Shown here: positions 24,585-32,180 of the stretch, in pieces
Position numbering within the stretch: position 1 is the stretch's first letter
How the letters are laid out: each line of letters opens with the position of its first letter
Assembly (NCBI GenBank): GCA_035712345.1
Contig: DASTAY010000056.1
Location: 62,001-126,000 of the forward strand
Direction of reading: 5' to 3'
From: VRUE01 sp035712345
GTDB taxonomy: Bacteria; Actinomycetota; Thermoleophilia; Solirubrobacterales; 70-9
DNA: 64,000 nucleotides
Translations under genes and position numbers: made by a program
The notes under the pieces: model-generated
The model's database searches: none
Told to the model about the DNA's origin: nothing
What the model saw: the letters and a program-made list of their open reading frames with translations, nothing else

Positions 24585-25674
24585 GGCGCTCGCCTCCCGC
24601 CTCGAGCGTCGGGCGCATCGCCTCGGCCGCGACGCGGGCGGCGAGCGGCGGAGGCACGGCGTTGCCGATCTGCGTGAAGCGCTGGGTGCGCGAGCCCTGC
24701 CACGGGTAGTCGTGGCGGAAGCCCTGAAGGATCCCGGCCTGCTCGACAGTGATCCGGACGGGCCGGCCGCGGACGATCTCCGCGCGCCGCCCGCAGCGAG
24801 GCCAGCTGCCGGGAGCGGTGATCCGCGGGTCGCCGAGCAGGGTGGTCGCGGGCCGGCGTCGCGTCCAGGCGGGCAAGGACTCGATGCGCCACCCGCGCGA
24901 GCCGGAGGCCACGGCGTCGGACGGGCAGTCGAGCGAGCGGCCGGGGCGCGCGCGGTCGCGCCTGAGCCGCCCCGGCTCGCGCCGCCGGCCGAGCGCCTCG
25001 GCCATGCTCCGCCAGCGCGGGAGGTGAGCCTCGTCCTCGCGCGGCCCGTGGCGGCGGGGGTCGAAGGAGCGGTGGGTCGGCGCCGGCAGCTCGACCGCAC
25101 CGTCGAGGGAGGCGATCAAGAAGGCGCGCTTTCGGACCTGGGGCACGCCGAAGCGCTCGGCCGAGAGCACCCCGACCGCGCATCGGTATCCGTGCTCGCC
25201 GAGGAGATCGGCAAACGCCGACCACAGCTCGACGACCGCCGGGACCTGCTCGAACGCCAGCCACAGCGGACGCAGAGCCAGCGCCCAGCGCAGCGGCTCG
25301 ACGGTGAGCAGCGAGCGCTTGTCCTCGCAGCGCGCCCGATGCCCACCGCGTGCGTCGACGCCCTCGCTCAGCTCGCGGGCGCAGGCGAGGACCCTCGGCT
25401 TGTCGAGCGCGCCGAGGCCCTTCCCCGCCCTCGAGTAGGCCTGGCAGGGCGGCGAAGCGACCAGTCCCCAGGTTCCAGAGAAGTCGCCGGCATCGAGGGC
25501 GGCGACGTCGGCGAGGAGTCGCTCGTGGCCGGCGGCCTCGGCGGTCGCGCAGGCGAGCGGCTCGGAGTCGATCCCCCTCGCCTCGTAGCCGAGGAGGCGA
25601 AGGCCCTCGCCCCATCCGCCCGGACCCGCGAAGAGGTCGAGGACCGGACAGGCCATCCCGCGGGATCGCGCCAT
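24577..25674 (-). CDS. C5-cytosine DNA methyltransferase (second copy)
   Basis: A 365-aa Dcm-type enzyme. Motif I is VLDLFAGPGGWGEGL, motif IV SPPCQAYS with the catalytic Cys near residue 83, motif VIII QVRKRAFLIAS and motif X FTQIGNAVPPPLA. The variable region before motif IX is short, so the target sequence cannot be inferred. ATG 25674 overlaps the stop of the other C5 gene (TGATG). Motif VI is not the usual ENV but an FEQVPAVVELW segment, a variant I have seen in phage-type enzymes. It likely works as an anti-restriction methylase. Confidence 0.88.
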   Translation of the reverse strand: MARSRGMACPVLDLFAGPGGWGEGLRLLGYEARGIDSEPLACATAEAAGHERLLADVAALDAGDFSGTWGLVASPPCQAYSRAGKGLGALDKPRVLACARELSEGVDARGGHRARCEDKRSLLTVEPLRWALALRPLWLAFEQVPAVVELWSAFADLLGEHGYRCAVGVLSAERFGVPQVRKRAFLIASLDGAVELPAPTHRSFDPRRHGPREDEAHLPRWRSMAEALGRRREPGRLRRDRARPGRSLDCPSDAVASGSRGWRIESLPAWTRRRPATTLLGDPRITAPGSWPRCGRRAEIVRGRPVRITVEQAGILQGFRHDYPWQGSRTQRFTQIGNAVPPPLAARVAAEAMRPTLEAGGERRG

Positions 25675-26792
25675 CAGCTCATCGCCTCCCCCGCGCCTTC
25701 CTCGTATTCGACGATCCGCCGCCCGATCCACTCCGCGATCTGCGGCAGGAGGGCGTTGCCGAGGGCGGCAAGGCGGTCCACCCGAGCGGGAACCCCATCA
25801 GCCACTCGACCCACGTCGGGTTCAGCGCCCCAGCCCTCCGAGGCGGGGAGCCGCCGTCGAGGTCGGCCTTCCTCACCGCCTCGCGCAGGGTGCGCTGCGC
25901 CTTCGCGCCGGAGGGCCGCCGGCCGCTGCGGATCGTCTCGTCGGGGCTGATCCGACCTCCCTTGCCGTCCGCCGCGTTCGGGGTCGGCCAAAGCTCCTCG
26001 CGCGCCACCGCGGTCGGCAGGTCGTCTCCGCCGCTGCCGGGGCGCCCCGCCCGGGCGAAGTCCGGCCCGCTCGGGGTCGCCTTCGGCGTCGGCCAGAGCC
26101 GCGACTGCACCGCGCCCGAGAGCGTCTGGCGGCCGCGGCGGTTCTCCGGTCCCGGCGGGGAGGCGTAGCCCTTGCGCGCGTCGGTCTCGGTCGGCGTCGG
26201 GAAGCTCTCCCGCTCGGCCCGGAGCACCGCCCTGCCGAGCTCGTTGCCGCTCGGGCCCGGGTTCCGCCGCTGGCCGCGCTTGGGCATCCCGTGCGGGGTA
26301 GGCCACGAGCCAGACGCGCCTTCGCAGGTGCGGTGCCCCGAACTCGCGAGCGGATAGGCACGCCCACTCCGCGTCATACCCTGCCTCGGCCAGGTCGCCG
26401 AGAACTCGGCCGACCGGCGCGCGGTCCCAGCGCTTGCCTTTCCCGGTGAGCAGGGCGGGGACGTTCTCCACGAGGACGTAGCGGGGTCGTAGCTCGCGAA
26501 CGATCCGGGCGAACTCGGCCCAAAGACCCGAGCGGGCGCCGTCGAGCCCCGCTCCCCGTCCGGCGGGGCTGAGGTCTTGGCAGGGGAAGCCGCCGCAGAG
26601 GAGGTCGACCGGGGGGAGGTTTTGCGTGCCGACTGCGCGGACGTCCTCGAAGCGCTCGGCTTCGGGGAAATGCCGCCCGAGGACCGCTCGGCAGTAGGGG
26701 TCGAGCTCGACTTGCCAGGCGACCCGCATCCCCGCCCTTTCGAGGCCGAGGTCGAAGCCGCCGATGCCCGCGAAGAGCGACCCGACATTCAC
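25674..26792 (-). CDS. C5-cytosine DNA methyltransferase (first copy)
   Basis: A 372-aa Dcm-type enzyme: motif I VGSLFAGIGGFDLGLERAG, motif IV GGFPCQDLSPAG, motif VI VLVENVPALL, motif VIII LRRRVWLVAYP, and motif X RLAALGNALLPQIAEWIGRR. GTG 26792 with GGGAGG upstream overlaps the stop of the PP-loop gene (GTGA). Between motifs VIII and X the frame is Arg/Pro-rich, and the next frame over the same bases also reads like a known methylase tail (see findings). The continuous frame reaching motif X is taken as the gene. No restriction partner is present. Confidence 0.85.
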   Translation of the reverse strand: MNVGSLFAGIGGFDLGLERAGMRVAWQVELDPYCRAVLGRHFPEAERFEDVRAVGTQNLPPVDLLCGGFPCQDLSPAGRGAGLDGARSGLWAEFARIVRELRPRYVLVENVPALLTGKGKRWDRAPVGRVLGDLAEAGYDAEWACLSAREFGAPHLRRRVWLVAYPARDAQARPAAEPGPERQRARQGGAPGRAGELPDADRDRRAQGLRLPAGTGEPPRPPDALGRGAVAALADAEGDPERAGLRPGGAPRQRRRRPADRGGARGALADPERGGRQGRSDQPRRDDPQRPAALRREGAAHPARGGEEGRPRRRLPASEGWGAEPDVGRVADGVPARVDRLAALGNALLPQIAEWIGRRIVEYEEGAGEAMS

Positions 26793-27721
26793 CCTTCGCC
26801 TCCCGCGGCCTTCGCCGCCGCCGCTTCCATGCACGAGCATGCGCCCCACTGGCCTCGCTCGAAGTCGCCCGCGTCGCATTCGAGGCGTCGTCGGAAGCTG
26901 CGCAACGTCAACGGGCGGGTGACACCGCCGCGGCGATCGCGCAGGATCGCCACGTCCTTGCCCAGCAGGCGGCGCAGCTCCTGCTCGCGGCGCTCGTGGT
27001 AGCGGTAGCGATCGGGGTGGCGTTTGAGCAGAAGGGCGAAGGAGGCCTGACCGCCCTTGACGCAGAAGCCGCCGCAGTTGTTGTGCCGGAAGCCTTCGCC
27101 GTAGAGGCGTGGCGCCCGCAGGCCGTGGGCACCCATCCAGTCGAGGACTTCCTCTTTGTCGAGATAGGGCTTCTCGCAGAGCGGCGCCTCGACCCGCCAG
27201 GGCTCCCAGTGGCGCTGCGCGCGCTCGAGGCGGTGGATCTCCGACCAGTCGTAGCCGATCACGGCGACCGTCTCGGCGGGGTCGCGATGCTCCTCCAGCC
27301 AGCGGCGCATGAAGCGGCGCTTCAGCACCGCCGAGCAGGGATCGGCTCGCGTGTTGCCGAGGTAGCGCACCTCGGCGAACACCTGGTGGGGGTCGCGGCC
27401 CTCGGCGATCCACTCCAGCGCCGGGCACCACTCGCTCGCTTCGGCGCCCAGGGCAAGGAGGTGGCGACGGCGGTGGCGGCCTTCCTCGAGGGAGGGGATC
27501 GCCACGGTGCGCGCGAGGAGGCCCGGCGGGACGGTCCGGCCGGTCAGGTTCGCGGCCGCCCCCAGCACGAAGCGGTAGAGGTCGTCGTCCTCGATCAGCG
27601 TGTCGGCGAAGAGCAGCGTGAGCCCCTCGCGCCCGTGGCGGTCGACGGTGCGCCGCGCCGCCCCCCAGGAGCCGGCGCCGCCGCTCAGCATCACGACCCG
27701 CTTTCGGGGGTCCGCGCTCAC
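26789..27721 (-). CDS. PP-loop (PAPS-reductase-like) protein of mobile elements
   Basis: A 310-aa protein with an N-terminal PP-loop VVMLSGGAGSWGAA (SGGxxS, residues about 11-20), then LLFADTLIEDDDLYRF, a middle GYDWSEIHRLERAQ, and a cysteine-containing C-terminal half with HNNCGGFCVKGG and WGACSCM. PP-loop enzymes activate a substrate with ATP or reduce adenylyl sulfates. Relatives on phages and integrative elements are labelled phosphoadenosine-phosphosulfate reductase family, but true sulfate reduction is unlikely here because the gene sits among DNA methyltransferases. DNA or tRNA modification is an alternative. GTG 27721 overlaps the stop of the XF1762 gene (GTGA). Confidence 0.75.
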   Translation of the reverse strand: MSADPRKRVVMLSGGAGSWGAARRTVDRHGREGLTLLFADTLIEDDDLYRFVLGAAANLTGRTVPPGLLARTVAIPSLEEGRHRRRHLLALGAEASEWCPALEWIAEGRDPHQVFAEVRYLGNTRADPCSAVLKRRFMRRWLEEHRDPAETVAVIGYDWSEIHRLERAQRHWEPWRVEAPLCEKPYLDKEEVLDWMGAHGLRAPRLYGEGFRHNNCGGFCVKGGQASFALLLKRHPDRYRYHERREQELRRLLGKDVAILRDRRGGVTRPLTLRSFRRRLECDAGDFERGQWGACSCMEAAAAKAAGGEG

Positions 27722-28224
27722 GTCGCCCTCTCCCAGCAGAGCCGCTCGCGAGACTCCCGCTCGGCGCGCGGCCTCGACGGGCGGTCCCATGACTGTCGCC
27801 GAACCTCGCCGATCACCCGAAAGCCGCTCGCCTTGACGCTCGCGCCGGTCTCGGTGCGCAGCGTGTAGGTGATCGCGCGCCGGTAGCCCATCGCCCGGGC
27901 CGCCCGCCAGCAGGCGCCGTAGAGGAGCGAGCAGACGTTCCGCGGGGCGCCCTTGGCGACGCAGACGCGCAGCACCTCGATCGTCAGCCCGTCGTCGCGA
28001 TGCCGGGCAACGGGTCGGCCGGCGATCGCCACCCCCACCAGCTCGTCTCCGAGCGCGGCGCCGACGCTGAACTTGTGCCCGCGGACCGCCCCGGAGTGGC
28101 GGTGAAAGCGCGCCACGAAGGCGTTTGCCTCGCGCAGCGTCGTCGGCACGAGGAGCGGCGTCGCGCCAGGAGCCCGGCCGGCCAACGCGCGCGGAGGACG
28201 GCTCGCGAGGGATCGCTCAGCCAC
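27718..28224 (-). CDS. XF1762-family (GNAT-like) protein
   Basis: A 168-aa protein matching the XF1762 family found on phages and integrative elements: LREANAFVARFHRHSGAVRG, HKFSVGAALGDELVGVAIAG, RPVARHRDDGLTIEVLRVC and YGACWRAARAMGYRRAITYT. The last part resembles a GNAT acetyl-CoA fold. GTG 28224 has a good GAGGAGG upstream and overlaps the preceding gene by eight bases. Its function is unknown; constant association with methylases and PP-loop genes suggests a role in nucleic-acid modification or anti-defence. Confidence 0.8.
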   Translation of the reverse strand: MAERSLASRPPRALAGRAPGATPLLVPTTLREANAFVARFHRHSGAVRGHKFSVGAALGDELVGVAIAGRPVARHRDDGLTIEVLRVCVAKGAPRNVCSLLYGACWRAARAMGYRRAITYTLRTETGASVKASGFRVIGEVRRQSWDRPSRPRAERESRERLCWERAT

Positions 28225-28738
28225 GATGTCCTCCTCTGGCCTGAAAGCGAGGGAGGTAGGAGCGCCCGTCGTCGCGGTAGCGGCGCAGGAACGCCTGCCA
28301 GCCACGGCGGGCAGCGGCGATCGTCGGGGCGCTGACGGCGAGCACAGCGCGGGCGCCCTGCGCCCCGACCAAGCGGACGGTGAGACGGCCGCGCCGGTAG
28401 GGGACGTGCTGCAGGGCGCGGTGGGTGCGCAGGGCCGTCGCGGCGCGCTTGGCTGCGACGCTGCCCTGCTCGTCTTGGGGGTCCTGCCGGCGTCGGCGAA
28501 CCGTCCGCGGGGCAGCCGGCGCGGCCTTCGGTGGAGCGACGGCCAGGGGACGCGCGGGCTGGGACCGCGGTGACACCGACCGTCCGCCGCCGGTCGCCGC
28601 CGAGGGCCCCGACTCGCTCGCCCCGAGGACGAAGAGGGCGGCGAACCCGAGCAGGATCGCGCTGGCGAAAACGACCACCGCGCGGGCTGCCAACGGGTCG
28701 AGCGGGCGGTCGAGCAGGAAGCGAAGCCGGTCGATCAT
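28217..28738 (-). CDS. single-pass membrane protein of transfer operon
   Basis: A 173-aa protein with one transmembrane segment near residues 18-40 (ARAVVVFASAILLGFAALFV), a Pro/Ala/Ser-rich linker and a basic C-terminal domain (TVRLVGAQGARAVLAVSAPT, GWQAFLRRYRDDGRSYLPRF). No family recognised. Its start overlaps the stop of the peptidoglycan-hydrolase gene (ATGA). Position and topology suggest an accessory component of the conjugation channel. Confidence 0.65.
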   Translation of the reverse strand: MIDRLRFLLDRPLDPLAARAVVVFASAILLGFAALFVLGASESGPSAATGGGRSVSPRSQPARPLAVAPPKAAPAAPRTVRRRRQDPQDEQGSVAAKRAATALRTHRALQHVPYRRGRLTVRLVGAQGARAVLAVSAPTIAAARRGWQAFLRRYRDDGRSYLPRFQARGGHRG

Positions 28739-29994
28739 CGGACCGCCCCTTCGGCCGATCTACCCACACCGGGCGGCTGCGCGTAGCCGAAGACCGGCGC
28801 CGGCTCCCCGGCTTCGACGGCGCGCGAGGGCAGGAACGGGCCGACTCGGGCGACGCGATCGGAGTAGTTGCCGTCGATCGTCGTGATCTGCCCGCCGGGA
28901 AAGACTCGCTCGACGATCGCGACATGGGCGCTCGCCTGCGGGCCGGAGCCGAAGAGGACCGCGTCGCCCGGCGCCGGAGTCGCGGTCGGAGGAAGGACGC
29001 GAGCGCCGTTGGGCTCGGCCTGGGAGAAGGGCGATTCTCCGGGCGCCGCTCCGCCCGGGAGCGAGCCCGCTTCGTGGGCCTTCGCCCATTCGTAGATCGA
29101 GCCCGAGTAGGCGTAGGGCGCGGTGCCACCTTTCAGCGGCACGCCCGCCTTCTCCCAGACCCAGGCGACGAAGAGCGAGCACCATTCCTCGCAGGGGCCG
29201 TAGGGGTTGCAGTTCGATCCTGGCGGGCTCTCTTCGCGCCCGAGCTGGCTCTCGGCGATGCGGACGATCTCGTTGTCGCTGGTGCTCCCCGTCGAGGAGG
29301 GCGCGCCGCAGGTGCTGCCGCCTTCGCTTGCGCCTTCGGCGGGTTGGGCCGCCCTGGGATCTTCGGGCGGTGGCGACCCCTTGCCCCGGAACCCGTAGGA
29401 GACCGCCCGGGCCATCACTTCGTCGGCGTAGTTGGCGGTCGAGTCCGCGCAGGCGCCGTAGTAGCTGCAGGCGGCCTGGCGATAGGCGGCGTAGGAACCA
29501 CCGGCCGGCGGGGCGCCGAGGTCTTGGCGCAGGATGCGGGCGGCGGTGAATATCGCGTCGGCGGGGTCGAAGATGCTGGCGCCGCCCCCGTCGGCGTCGA
29601 CTTTGAAGCGTTCCCAGATCGTCGGCCCCGATCCGGGGCTGCAGGCCGACCCGCGCACGTAGGCGATCTGCATCGGCCCCGCGCAGCCCGAGGCGTTGAC
29701 TTCGTGGCAGGCGCCCTGGCCGCACTCCTGGGTGCCGATCGAGGCGAGGAAGGTCCAGTCGATGTCCATCCGCCGCCCCGCTTCCTGATAGATGCGCAAG
29801 CGCTTAGGCGGGATCTGCTCTACGGCCGCGCGGGTCGCCGGGGCCGCGGCTACCGTGCCCCCGCCTCCCGCCAGACAGGCGAGTTCGCCGCCGAGGATCG
29901 CCATCACCGTTCCGGCGAGCGTCGCCGTGACGATCGCGGCGAGGCCACAGGCGCAGACGGCCAGCAGCGAAAGGCGCGAGCGCCGGCCGCTCAC
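28735..29994 (-). CDS. conjugative peptidoglycan hydrolase, SLT plus CHAP domains
   Basis: A 419-aa secreted or membrane-anchored enzyme. A hydrophobic N-terminus (LLAVCACGLAAIVTATLAGT) is followed by a lytic-transglycosylase-like domain (ASIGTQECGQGACHEVNASG, GPMQIAY) at about 80-200. A CHAP cysteine-peptidase domain follows at about 240-400 (CEEWCSLFVAWVW with the catalytic Cys, GDAVLFG, and catalytic His in ASAHVAIVERV). Two-domain hydrolases of this kind, such as TcpG or VirB1-like proteins, open the cell wall for the secretion channel. The gene overlaps its neighbours on both sides. Confidence 0.85.
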   Translation of the reverse strand: MSGRRSRLSLLAVCACGLAAIVTATLAGTVMAILGGELACLAGGGGTVAAAPATRAAVEQIPPKRLRIYQEAGRRMDIDWTFLASIGTQECGQGACHEVNASGCAGPMQIAYVRGSACSPGSGPTIWERFKVDADGGGASIFDPADAIFTAARILRQDLGAPPAGGSYAAYRQAACSYYGACADSTANYADEVMARAVSYGFRGKGSPPPEDPRAAQPAEGASEGGSTCGAPSSTGSTSDNEIVRIAESQLGREESPPGSNCNPYGPCEEWCSLFVAWVWEKAGVPLKGGTAPYAYSGSIYEWAKAHEAGSLPGGAAPGESPFSQAEPNGARVLPPTATPAPGDAVLFGSGPQASAHVAIVERVFPGGQITTIDGNYSDRVARVGPFLPSRAVEAGEPAPVFGYAQPPGVGRSAEGAVR

Positions 29995-32180
29995 CGCGGG
30001 CCGCCTTTCCGCCGCCGGGGTGGCCGCGGGCGCTCTCTCTCGGGCCTGCTCGGGGGCGACTCCGCGGGTTTCTCGCCCGGCTCTTTGCGGGTCAGCCGCT
30101 CGCGCTCCGAGCGCAGCTCCTCGCCGAGGCTGCCGCGCGAGCCCTGCGGCTGCTCTTTGCGCACCGGCTCGGCCCCGTGCGGCGACGGCTGTTTCGCTTT
30201 GCGCTCACCGGGACGCTCGGCGGTCGGCTTCTCCCCGGTCGCTTTGCCCTTCGCTTTGCGAGCCTTGGGCTCGGGCTTCTCGGAACGATCGGGGGCCGTG
30301 CGCCCTCTCGCCTCGCTGGCCGACGCCGCACCGCGCTCGGTGCGGCGGGGAGCGTTCGTAGGGCTCGGATGTGAGCGCTCGCCTCGCGAAGCGCCGCCCT
30401 CCGCGCCCGCTCGCGCCCGCTCGCTGCGGGTGGGCGCACCGCGGCCGGGCGCGCCTGCATCGACCTGCGCGCCGGGCCCGGCGTCGGAGCGGGGCGCGTC
30501 CGAGCCTTTGGCGCTGTCCGACCCACCGCCACGGGAACCGAAGACGCCGCCGAGCGCACGACCCGGCGCCCGCACCGCCGAGCGCGCCCCTCGCCGCAAG
30601 GGTCGCGCGACCCGCCCGCCGACCCGCGCCCCCGCATACAGGGCGAGCAGCCGCACGCTCGCCTCGCGTCCCGGCGCTCCCGGCCCGGTCGCGATCCCGA
30701 TCAGGCTCTCGGTCAGCGAGCGGCGCTGGACGAAGACGGCCCAGAAGAAGAGCGACTGCAGGCCGAAGGACATCAGCCAGCCGAGCTCGGCGGTCGCGCT
30801 CGCCAGCGCCCCGCTCACCGCCAGCAGCGTCGCCAACACCAGCGAGTAGGCGGCCTTGCGCAGCAGGTAGCCGGCCAGTTTCTCCAGCCAGCCTTTGAAG
30901 AAGGCGTGCCCGCGGCCGGGGATCGCCGCGGCGACCAGCGCCACCGGCGCGAAAGCCAAGAGCAGGAGCAGCAGTACCTGGGCGAGGACGATCCCGACCG
31001 CGAGGGAGCCGAGCAGCAGAAACGCGCCGAGCTCGCCGACGAAGAGGAGGAGCGCCAGGCCGAGGCGCTGGAACTGCCCGCCCGCCTCCATCGCGTCGGT
31101 CGCCGGCTTGTCGGCGACCCCGAGCCGGTAGCCGCGCCGTTCGGGGTCGGCTTCGGGCAGCTTGGAGGAGTCGCCGTGGTTCAGCGCGTCGTACTCGGCC
31201 CCCCGTTCGTCGCTGGCGAGCGCGAAGCGCAGGAAGTGCGAGGCGTACTTGTTCGCGTTGTTGACGCAGACCTTGCCGTCGGCGGTGACCTCGGTCCCGC
31301 TCGCCAGGCGACGCGCGAGGGCGGCGTCGCGGCCGGGGTTCGAGGAGAGCGGGCGGACCGGCGCCGATTCGGGATCGGAGCCGCTCGATCCGGTGCCGGC
31401 GACCGCACAGTGTTCGAGGCCGCCGAACTCCAGCACGACCCAGGGCTTGAAGACGAGCAGGTCGAAGAGCTGGTTGGCGGCGCCTTCCTTCGCCTGCCCG
31501 GCCCCCGAGGGCGTCCCGCTCTCGGAGATCGAGAGGAAGGCCTCCGACATCCGGTTCGTCAGCTTCGAGGCGGCGCCGATCGTGGCGCCGGGCTGCGCGA
31601 CGAAAAACAGCGCCAGGACGACATAGAGGAGCGAGAGGGCGAGCGCGCCGGCCGTCTCGGAGTGGCGGCGCTGCACCAGCGAGCGCCACATCGCCCACAG
31701 CCCGGCGACGGTGATCGCGAGAACGAGCCAGGGCGCGCCGAAGACGTTTGAGTAGATCGAGTGGATCGCCTGCGAGACAGGCCCGAGCGCTCCCGCCCCG
31801 CCGGTCGCCGCCGATCCGTTTAGGAGGTCGAGGCTGAAGGCGAAGCTGAAGAGGGTGATCAGCAGGTTCGCCAGGAAGCTCGTCAGCAGCCAGAGGACCG
31901 AGGCGAGGAAGTAGGCGATCATCGCCGGCACGCCGGAGACGTCGACGCCGCCGGTCAGCGACGCCGAGACCGCGTCGAAGTGCTCGTCGAGCGCGTAGTG
32001 GCTGAGCGGGAAGCGGCCGAAGAGCCCGCCCGAGCCGAGCGGCGAGGCCGGGGCGACGTTGCCCCAGACGTCGGTCGCGGCGGCGGCAAGCGGGTGCGCG
32101 GCCCCGACGATCGCCACGGCCAGGCCGAGCCCCAGCAGCACCGCCCGCCGGCGAGCGCCGATGCGACGGGCCGCCCTCAC
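29991..32180 (-). CDS. VirB6/TrbL/TcpH-like polytopic channel protein
   Basis: A 729-aa protein with a signal-type N-terminus and about seven to eight membrane helices in residues 15-500, for example MIAYFLASVLWLLTSFLANL, LALSLLYVVLALFFVAQPG, LLLFVGELGAFLLLGSLAVG and VALVAAAIPGRG. After residue 520 it becomes a long, charged Arg/Glu/Pro/Gly-rich cytoplasmic tail. The architecture is that of VirB6/TrbL/TcpH channel proteins. It lies directly downstream of the VirB4 ATPase gene with a four-base overlap, the usual order. Confidence 0.78.
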   Translation of the reverse strand: MRAARRIGARRRAVLLGLGLAVAIVGAAHPLAAAATDVWGNVAPASPLGSGGLFGRFPLSHYALDEHFDAVSASLTGGVDVSGVPAMIAYFLASVLWLLTSFLANLLITLFSFAFSLDLLNGSAATGGAGALGPVSQAIHSIYSNVFGAPWLVLAITVAGLWAMWRSLVQRRHSETAGALALSLLYVVLALFFVAQPGATIGAASKLTNRMSEAFLSISESGTPSGAGQAKEGAANQLFDLLVFKPWVVLEFGGLEHCAVAGTGSSGSDPESAPVRPLSSNPGRDAALARRLASGTEVTADGKVCVNNANKYASHFLRFALASDERGAEYDALNHGDSSKLPEADPERRGYRLGVADKPATDAMEAGGQFQRLGLALLLFVGELGAFLLLGSLAVGIVLAQVLLLLLLAFAPVALVAAAIPGRGHAFFKGWLEKLAGYLLRKAAYSLVLATLLAVSGALASATAELGWLMSFGLQSLFFWAVFVQRRSLTESLIGIATGPGAPGREASVRLLALYAGARVGGRVARPLRRGARSAVRAPGRALGGVFGSRGGGSDSAKGSDAPRSDAGPGAQVDAGAPGRGAPTRSERARAGAEGGASRGERSHPSPTNAPRRTERGAASASEARGRTAPDRSEKPEPKARKAKGKATGEKPTAERPGERKAKQPSPHGAEPVRKEQPQGSRGSLGEELRSERERLTRKEPGEKPAESPPSRPERERPRPPRRRKGGPR

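Noticed and set aside
25679..26788. Calling the first C5 methyltransferase a frameshifted pseudogene because WPTP/VEWLMGFPLGW lies in another frame
   Set aside because: The main frame is continuous from motif I to motif X and ends in a correct LGNALLPQIAEWIGRR tail, so no frameshift is required; kept instead as a dual-frame finding.
26789..27721. DndC-type DNA phosphorothioation gene
   Set aside because: It has a PP-loop, but no DndB, DndD or DndE neighbours, and the overall pattern is that of phage and element PAPS-reductase-like proteins.
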